A DNA stretch of 64,000 bases, taken from Bin87 sp965222895. GTDB taxonomy: Bacteria > Chloroflexota > Dehalococcoidia > Lucifugimonadales > UBA3495. Under the pieces are notes generated by a model that was not told the origin of the DNA, searched no databases, and worked only from the letters and a program-made list of their open reading frames with translations. The stretch is from the NCBI GenBank assembly GCA_965222895.1, contig CBDCVB010000001.1, forward strand, positions 992,001 to 1,056,000, written 5' to 3'. Of this stretch, positions 59,372 to 64,000 are shown one piece after another (the stretch's first letter is position 1; the number at the start of each line of letters is the position of its first letter). The position numbers and the translations under genes are program-made.

Positions 59372-60292
59372 CTACCGCAGCTCTCTGGGCAAGGTGAAGG
59401 TAATGTCCTCGTCGGCGCCGGTGAGGAGGGCAACGCTCTCCGGCTGCAGGGCGTCGATCACCGCTTCCACCAGCACTTCCGGCGTGGAGGCTCCGGAGGT
59501 GATGCCGACCCGATTCTTGCCGGTTAGCCAGTGCGGTTCGATTTCGTCCGGGCCGTTGATCAGGTAGGCTGGCACGCCGTTGGCCTCGGCGACTTCGCGC
59601 AGGCGGTTGCAGTTTGACGAGTTTTGCGCCCCGATGACCAGCACTACGTCCACATCGCCGGCCATCTGCGTTACCGCATCCTGGCGGTTGGTGGTGGCGT
59701 AGCAAATGTCGTTGCGCACCACCGACGCCGGGAACCGGGTCTGGATGGCCGAGATGGCGTTGGCGGTGTCGCCAACGGACAGGGTGGTCTGCGTAATGAC
59801 GGCCACTTCGGAGTCTGCCGACCAGCCGATGTCGACGTCGGCCACCTCGTCGGGCAGCGGCGAGGCGTCGTCCACCAGGGTCATGGGAACCTGCCCCATG
59901 GTGCCGCGCACCTCCTGGTGTCCCCGATGGCCCACCAGCAGCACGCGCTTTCCCTCGCGGTGGTACTTCTTGGCCTCGTTGTGTACCCGCGTCACGAGCG
60001 GACACACGGCGTCGATCACCCGCAGATTGCGGAGTTCAGCCCGCTCGAAGTCCTCCGGTGGCGACCCGTGGGCGGAGAACACCACCAATGCCCCCTCGGG
60101 CACTTCGTCGACCTCTTCCACGGTAATGGCGCCCTTGCGTTCCAGCTCGGCGACAACATAGGGGTTGTGCACAATCTGGTGCTTCACATACACCGGGGGG
60201 CCAAAGCGCTCCAGGCACAACTCGACCACCTCAATGGCGCGCACCACGCCGGCGCAGAAGCCACGGGGGGAACTCAGTACGACTTCAACCAT
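59372..60292 (-). CDS. ispH: 4-hydroxy-3-methylbut-2-enyl diphosphate reductase IspH
   Basis: This 306-residue enzyme is the last step of the MEP isoprenoid pathway, making IPP and DMAPP. The three Fe-S cysteines are in GFCAGVVRAI (C13), DAVCPLVTRVH (near 97) and NDICYATTNRQ (near 194). VKHQIVHNPYVV and SAHGSPP carry conserved substrate-binding residues. It needs an Fe-S cluster, linking it to the ErpA-like carrier. Confidence 0.94.
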   Translation of the reverse strand: MVEVVLSSPRGFCAGVVRAIEVVELCLERFGPPVYVKHQIVHNPYVVAELERKGAITVEEVDEVPEGALVVFSAHGSPPEDFERAELRNLRVIDAVCPLVTRVHNEAKKYHREGKRVLLVGHRGHQEVRGTMGQVPMTLVDDASPLPDEVADVDIGWSADSEVAVITQTTLSVGDTANAISAIQTRFPASVVRNDICYATTNRQDAVTQMAGDVDVVLVIGAQNSSNCNRLREVAEANGVPAYLINGPDEIEPHWLTGKNRVGITSGASTPEVLVEAVIDALQPESVALLTGADEDITFTLPRELR

Positions 60293-60341
60293 TTATGACC
60301 TCAAGTGTGATTACTGATGCGTGGCGGAAGTTGCGGCAATG

Positions 60342-61517
60342 CTAGGCGGCGTCCGGTTCCCAGCCCCAGGGGCGGGGGCCCCAGCCGGCTTCGTGGACCT
60401 GGCCGCGCTTGACCGACAGGACGGGCACGACGGCGCGCTCCGACGGACGGCCGTTGCCAAGCACGTCGTAGACGACCCAGCTGCCGTCCACGATGTCTAG
60501 CACGGACACGTCGGCCTGCTTGCCCACCGCCAGGCTGCCCAGGCGGGCGTCTTCTCCGATGGCGCGGGCCGGGTTGATGGTGCACATTTCCACCACCCTG
60601 GAGAAGGTGAACCCCATCGCCAGGAAGCGGGTCATCATCTCGGTCATGCTGTGGACGGTGCGGATGCGGCCCGGCACGGTGAGGTCGGTGCTGATGCAGT
60701 GAGGCTCCACGCCCTGGTCCAGAACCCGCTCGCCGATATCGAAGCTGAAGTTGGCGCGACCGTGGGCGGTGTCCAGCCAGACGCCCCGCTCGTGTGCCTC
60801 GCGGGCTTCGGGCACCAGGTTCCCGTCGCCGTCCAGCACTCCGCCCGGGTTGGCGGTAAAGAAGTGCGTTACGATGTCGCCCGGCTCCATGATGGGCAGC
60901 AGTTCGCGAATGACCTCCGCCGGGTAGCGCTTCTCGGTGTCGCCGATATGCACCATCAGGGGAACGCCGGCTTCTTTGGCGGCGCGCTTGGCCAGACGTG
61001 GCATTTCCATGCCCATTATCTCCAGCGCCGGCGATACCATACGCGCCTTGATGCCGCGGATGACGCCGTTGCTTTCCTCGATAACCTGTATAGTGCGTTC
61101 CAAGTCGATGCTGCTGGGCGCGAAAATGTCGGGGGTGGTGGCGAGGCCGGTGCGGCAAATGTGCAGGAAGGGGATAATCTCGGTGGCGTTGCCGGGGATG
61201 ATGTGCGCCGGGAATCCGCCATAGGTGTCGCAGCCGCTGCTGCCGGCATCCACCATGGTGGTTACGCCGGCGCGCACACCGCCCACGTCGGCATTGACGC
61301 CGTTGCCGTTGACGCCTTCGTACACATGGGTGTGCAGGTCGATTAGGCCGGCGGTAACATATTTGCCCTTGACCTCAACGACGCGGGCCGCTTCGTCGGC
61401 GGATATGTCGGCGGCGACGGCGGCGATTTTGCCGTCTTCGATGGCGACGTCGTAGGCTCCGTTAAGGTTCTGGGTTGGGTCGACAACTGTGCCACCCTTG
61501 ATGAGCAGGTCATACAT
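60342..61517 (-). CDS. Metal-dependent amidohydrolase/deacetylase
   Basis: This 391-residue amidohydrolase has LLIKGGTVVDPTQNLNGAYD, the metal site GLIDLHTHVYEG, VHIGDTE and the late ISTDLTVPGRIRTVHSM, with a C-terminal beta sandwich. This group is annotated as amidohydrolase/deacetylase or dihydroorotase-like. The substrate may be an N-acyl compound. It ends 49 bases before ispH on the same strand. Confidence 0.87.
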   Translation of the reverse strand: MYDLLIKGGTVVDPTQNLNGAYDVAIEDGKIAAVAADISADEAARVVEVKGKYVTAGLIDLHTHVYEGVNGNGVNADVGGVRAGVTTMVDAGSSGCDTYGGFPAHIIPGNATEIIPFLHICRTGLATTPDIFAPSSIDLERTIQVIEESNGVIRGIKARMVSPALEIMGMEMPRLAKRAAKEAGVPLMVHIGDTEKRYPAEVIRELLPIMEPGDIVTHFFTANPGGVLDGDGNLVPEAREAHERGVWLDTAHGRANFSFDIGERVLDQGVEPHCISTDLTVPGRIRTVHSMTEMMTRFLAMGFTFSRVVEMCTINPARAIGEDARLGSLAVGKQADVSVLDIVDGSWVVYDVLGNGRPSERAVVPVLSVKRGQVHEAGWGPRPWGWEPDAA

Positions 61518-61596
61518 TGCTGGGTTCCCTCCGAATGACTGATTTGGCTAACGGGTGTCGGGCGGAAGAGGGTCGTGGTGTGGGTTATATTTCAAT

Positions 61597-62544
61597 CTAC
61601 TGGAACAGTTCGCCTACGGAGCGGCCCTCGTGGATGCGGCGGATGGCTTCGCCGAGCAGGGGCGCGACGGACAGCACGGTGAGGTTGCCAACCTTTTGTT
61701 CATCGGTGAGCGGCACTGAGTCGGTTACCACGACTTCGGAGTAGGCGCTCTCCGCCAGGAGGCCCGGCGCCTGTGCGGAAAACACCGGGTGCGTCACGCA
61801 GCAATACACCTCGGTTGCGCCGGCATCCAGCAGGGCGTTGGCAGCGTTGACTATGGTGCCGCCGGTAAGGATCTCATCGTCAAAGGTGAGCGCCCGTTTG
61901 CCGCGCACGTCGCCGATGACGTTCAGCGTTTCCGAACGGTCGTCGTTGCCGGTGCGGCGCTTTTCGATAACGGCCACCGGGACGCCCAACCGTCCGGCCA
62001 TATCCCGCGCTCGCTTGCTGATGCCGAAATCGACAGCCACTAGGATCAGATCGTGCAGCCCCTTTTCGATGAAGTAGTTGGACAGAATCGGCTCGGCGGT
62101 GAGTTCGTCCACCGGGATGTTGAAAAACCCCTGAATCTGTCCGGCGTGCAAGTCCAGCGTGAGCACACGGTCGGCGCCGGCGGTGCTGATCAGGTCGGCC
62201 ACCAGTCTTGCGGTGATGGGAACCCGGGGCTGGTCTTTCTTGTCCGTGCGACCGTAGCCGTAGTAGGACACCACCGCGGTGATTCGGCCCGCCGATGCCC
62301 GACGGCAGGCGTCAATCATTATCAGAAGTTCCATCAGGTTGTCGTTGGTGGGCGCCACCGTTGGCTGAATGATGAACACGTCGCGCTCGCGGATGTTCTC
62401 CCCGATACGGACGAACGTGTTGTCGTTGGCGAACTTGAACACATCGCTCTGACCCAGGGGGATTCCCAGATAGTGGCAAACATCCTGCGCCAGTTGGGGA
62501 TGGGCATTGCCGGAAAACACCTTCAATTCGTTCAGCATGGGCAT
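61597..62544 (-). CDS. prs: Ribose-phosphate pyrophosphokinase
   Basis: The 315-residue product from ATG 62544 has KVFSGNAHPQLAQDVCHYLG, DVFIIQPTVAPTNDNLMELL, SYYGYGRTDKKDQPR, LDLHAGQIQGFFNIPVD and the PRPP loop FDDEILTGGTI. It makes PRPP from ribose 5-phosphate and ATP. PRPP feeds NadC, PyrE and purine synthesis. The upstream open-frame extension is not homologous. Confidence 0.94.
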   Translation of the reverse strand: MPMLNELKVFSGNAHPQLAQDVCHYLGIPLGQSDVFKFANDNTFVRIGENIRERDVFIIQPTVAPTNDNLMELLIMIDACRRASAGRITAVVSYYGYGRTDKKDQPRVPITARLVADLISTAGADRVLTLDLHAGQIQGFFNIPVDELTAEPILSNYFIEKGLHDLILVAVDFGISKRARDMAGRLGVPVAVIEKRRTGNDDRSETLNVIGDVRGKRALTFDDEILTGGTIVNAANALLDAGATEVYCCVTHPVFSAQAPGLLAESAYSEVVVTDSVPLTDEQKVGNLTVLSVAPLLGEAIRRIHEGRSVGELFQ

Positions 62545-62797
62545 AGCAGCACCTTCAGTAGCGGATGGGACAACCGGGGGCGGCCGGCGATTGCACAGAC
62601 GACGGCCGAAGTGAAGTGTCGGTCGGGTAATGGTAAATGCGCAGGCAAAGGTAGTCAACGCCGGGGGAGTCTGGCGCGCAGCCCGGTTGGCGTACTGCTA
62701 GAATATTAGCGCAGTGACGCCGCAGTAGTAATGCCACCAGCCGGAAATTATGAACGCCCGAGATTGCCAACCCCCGTGTCTATGAACGTCGGCGACT

Positions 62798-63379
62798 ATG
62801 AACGACCGTAGCTGGCTGCGCGAACTCGTCGAGGTTGCCATCATTGGGATGCTGGTGTTTACCGCCATCCAGGTGGCGCTGGTGAACTTCCGCGTCGAGG
62901 GATCCAGTATGCGACCCACCCTGCTGCCGGGGCACTACCTGATGGTGGGCAAGCTGCTGTACTTCCGGCTGGATACCGACCGGCTGGGTAAAATCATCCC
63001 GTTTTGGCAACCTGGCGAACCACAGCTGGTTTACCTGGTGCGCCCGCCGGCCCGCGGAGACGTTATCGTCTTTGACTATCCACGAGACACGGAGCGGCAA
63101 TTCGTGAAACGGATCGTCGGTGAACCGGGGGACGTGGTGACGATTCACGGCGGAGTAGTCAGCATCAACGGCGTGCCGCTGGATGAACCCTATCTGCCGG
63201 CGCTGGGCCGGAGCGATATGCACCCGGTTCGGCTGGAGGATAACGAGTATTTCGTCCTGGGCGACAACCGCACCGGCAGCCAGGATTCCCGGCACTGGGG
63301 TACGCTGGCGGCCAACCACATCATCGGGAAGGTATGGGCGGTTTACTGGCCCCGGTCGGCCTGGGGATTTCCGGACTAG
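62798..63379 (+). CDS. lepB: Signal peptidase I
   Basis: This 193-residue protease has one N-terminal membrane helix (about 11-30). The nucleophile is S37 in EGSSMRPTL, and the general base K104 is in RQFVKRIVG. YFVLGDNRTGSQDSRHWG is the conserved box near the C-terminus. It removes signal peptides outside the cytoplasmic membrane. The ATG at 62798 is chosen for fit with the family start; similar TATGAACG sites lie just upstream. Confidence 0.93.
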   Translation: MNDRSWLRELVEVAIIGMLVFTAIQVALVNFRVEGSSMRPTLLPGHYLMVGKLLYFRLDTDRLGKIIPFWQPGEPQLVYLVRPPARGDVIVFDYPRDTERQFVKRIVGEPGDVVTIHGGVVSINGVPLDEPYLPALGRSDMHPVRLEDNEYFVLGDNRTGSQDSRHWGTLAANHIIGKVWAVYWPRSAWGFPD

Positions 63380-63395
63380 AGCGGCAACCAGCGCC

Positions 63396-63530
63396 GTCAT
63401 TGCGAGCGCAGCGCGGCAATCTCGTTCGGCGCCCTGCGACAAGCACTGGCGATAAGCTCAGGTTGAGCGGCCCGCCTGACCATCATCCGCTCACGGTGAG
63501 CCCGTCGAACCGTCCGCCCCTCGCAATGGC
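63396..63530. repeat. CATTGCGAG-type repeat, nested with a second repeat type
   Basis: It begins GTCATTGCGAGCGCAGCGCG and ends CCTCGCAATGGC. The interior has GATAAGCTCAGGTTGAGC and TCACGGTGAGCCCGTCGAAC, a second common bacterial intergenic repeat, itself inverted. It fills the gap between lepB and the Rieske gene and could end transcription from both sides. Confidence 0.68.
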
Positions 63531-63548
63531 AAATAGGTGGCGAATGGG

Positions 63549-63875
63549 TTATTCGCGTTCGATTACCGGGCCTACGAGAACGTCGTCTCCGTCAACGCGG
63601 ATGGCGAATTTGCGTAGGGCTTCGGTGGCCGGCGGCGTAACGGGCCGGCCGCTGGCGATGTCGAAAACCGCGCCGTGCAGGGGACACACAATCTCCTCTT
63701 CCTCCAGGTCGCCTTCCGACAGGTTGGCGTAGGCATGGGTGCAGATGTCGTCGCAGGCGTGCAGCTCTCCTTCCAGGTTCACCAGCAGGATTTCTTCCGC
63801 TCCCACCTTCACCGACAGCATATCGCCGGGCGGGATGTCGCTGAGGGAGGCAACTTTGACAAATTCGTCGGCCAT
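63549..63875 (-). CDS. Rieske 2Fe-2S ferredoxin
   Basis: This 108-residue protein has the Rieske ligands C45 and H47 in CTHAYANL, and C64 and H67 in VCPLHGAVFD. The preceding DD and the Gly-Arg-Pro stretch (SGRPVTPPATEAL) fit biphenyl-dioxygenase-type ferredoxins. It would carry electrons to an oxygenase or other enzyme. No oxygenase gene is close. It has no membrane anchor. Confidence 0.9.
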   Translation of the reverse strand: MADEFVKVASLSDIPPGDMLSVKVGAEEILLVNLEGELHACDDICTHAYANLSEGDLEEEEIVCPLHGAVFDIASGRPVTPPATEALRKFAIRVDGDDVLVGPVIERE

Positions 63876-64000
63876 TGGGCACGCTCCTTAACCTTACTAT
63901 GCGCGGTGTCGCCGCGCCGATAACAGCATCAGCCCGCGCGAATATCCGTCGGCAGTATATTAGCAGTATATTGTATGACAAACACCGCGAAAACGGGCGG

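Noticed and set aside
60301..61158. A 285-codon Arg/Gly/His-rich open frame on the minus strand
   Set aside because: It is an out-of-frame shadow of the amidohydrolase gene with low-complexity residues.
1..64000. tRNA, rRNA or tmRNA genes
   Set aside because: I looked for T-loop consensus and 16S/23S/tmRNA hallmarks by eye and saw none in the intergenic gaps. A tRNAscan/Infernal run would settle this.

Overview
This 64 kb window is bacterial, GC-rich and gene-dense, with mostly short intergenic gaps. It fits a Chloroflexota genome, perhaps of the Dehalococcoidia/SAR202 type. That placement is an inference from the gene mix: a DUF1501 protein, a cyclase-family hydrolase, an M20 hydantoinase/carbamoylase-type amidase, gamma-glutamyltransferase, an LLM flavin oxidoreductase, CoxG, an epoxide hydrolase, PaREP1-type proteins, Uma2 nucleases and MEP-pathway IspH. 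There is no rRNA or tRNA marker to confirm it.

Layout. 1-4.8 kb: argJ (cut by the window edge), an AAA ATPase + PIN pair, a coiled-coil protein, a class V aminotransferase and a Uma2 nuclease, all on the minus strand. 4.8-9.8 kb: DUF1015, a PaREP1-like gene, cyclase, Uma2, TenA and CoxG. 9.8-11.4 kb: a compact restriction-modification pair. 11.4-20.7 kb: M20 amidase, ABC exporter, FAD oxidoreductase, a duplicated HNH/PaREP1 block, gamma-glutamyltransferase and a pentapeptide-repeat protein. 20.7-25 kb: an IS66-type MITE, IscA-like and ErpA-like Fe-S carriers, nadC and ygfZ. 25-36 kb: a P-loop protein, a HAD hydrolase, DUF1501, a retropepsin/SWIM/retropepsin/NYN cluster, a DNA-repair-type radical SAM protein, PaREP1, a coiled-coil nuclease, a membrane trypsin-like protease and a truncated universal stress protein. 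36-41 kb: a nadD-pyrE fusion, obg, a PIN/RHH toxin-antitoxin pair, a polysaccharide deacetylase and GlcG. 41.4-43.6 kb: an IS66-type unit carrying a restriction-like gene. 43.7-48.9 kb: acyl-CoA dehydrogenase, HIT, YqeK, HicBA, a probable small selenoprotein, Uma2 and a MoxR-type ATPase. 49-57.6 kb: a secreted protein, DUF1232, hemW, small membrane proteins, epoxide hydrolase, coiled-coil proteins, LLM oxidoreductase and gpsA. 57.6-59.4 kb is almost empty of genes. The end holds ispH, a metal-dependent amidohydrolase, prs, lepB and a Rieske ferredoxin.

Housekeeping themes are NAD synthesis (nadC, nadD), PRPP use (prs, pyrE, nadC), Fe-S assembly (ErpA-like, IscA-like, YgfZ) and the MEP pathway. 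Between these lie many defence or toxin-like genes: the R-M pair, AAA+PIN, two toxin-antitoxin pairs, HNH, three Uma2 genes, four PaREP1/HEPN-like genes and NYN.

The strongest unusual points are as follows. (1) At 46.5 kb an in-frame UGA is followed by a SECIS-like hairpin, indicating a likely selenoprotein. (2) At 41.4-43.6 kb a 2.17 kb unit has IS66-like ends and a perfect 8-base target duplication, and it carries a restriction-like passenger gene. (3) At 20.77 kb a MITE has the same ends and its own perfect 8-base duplication. (4) nadD and pyrE are fused in one reading frame. (5) PaREP1 genes sit in duplicated or repeat-flanked positions.
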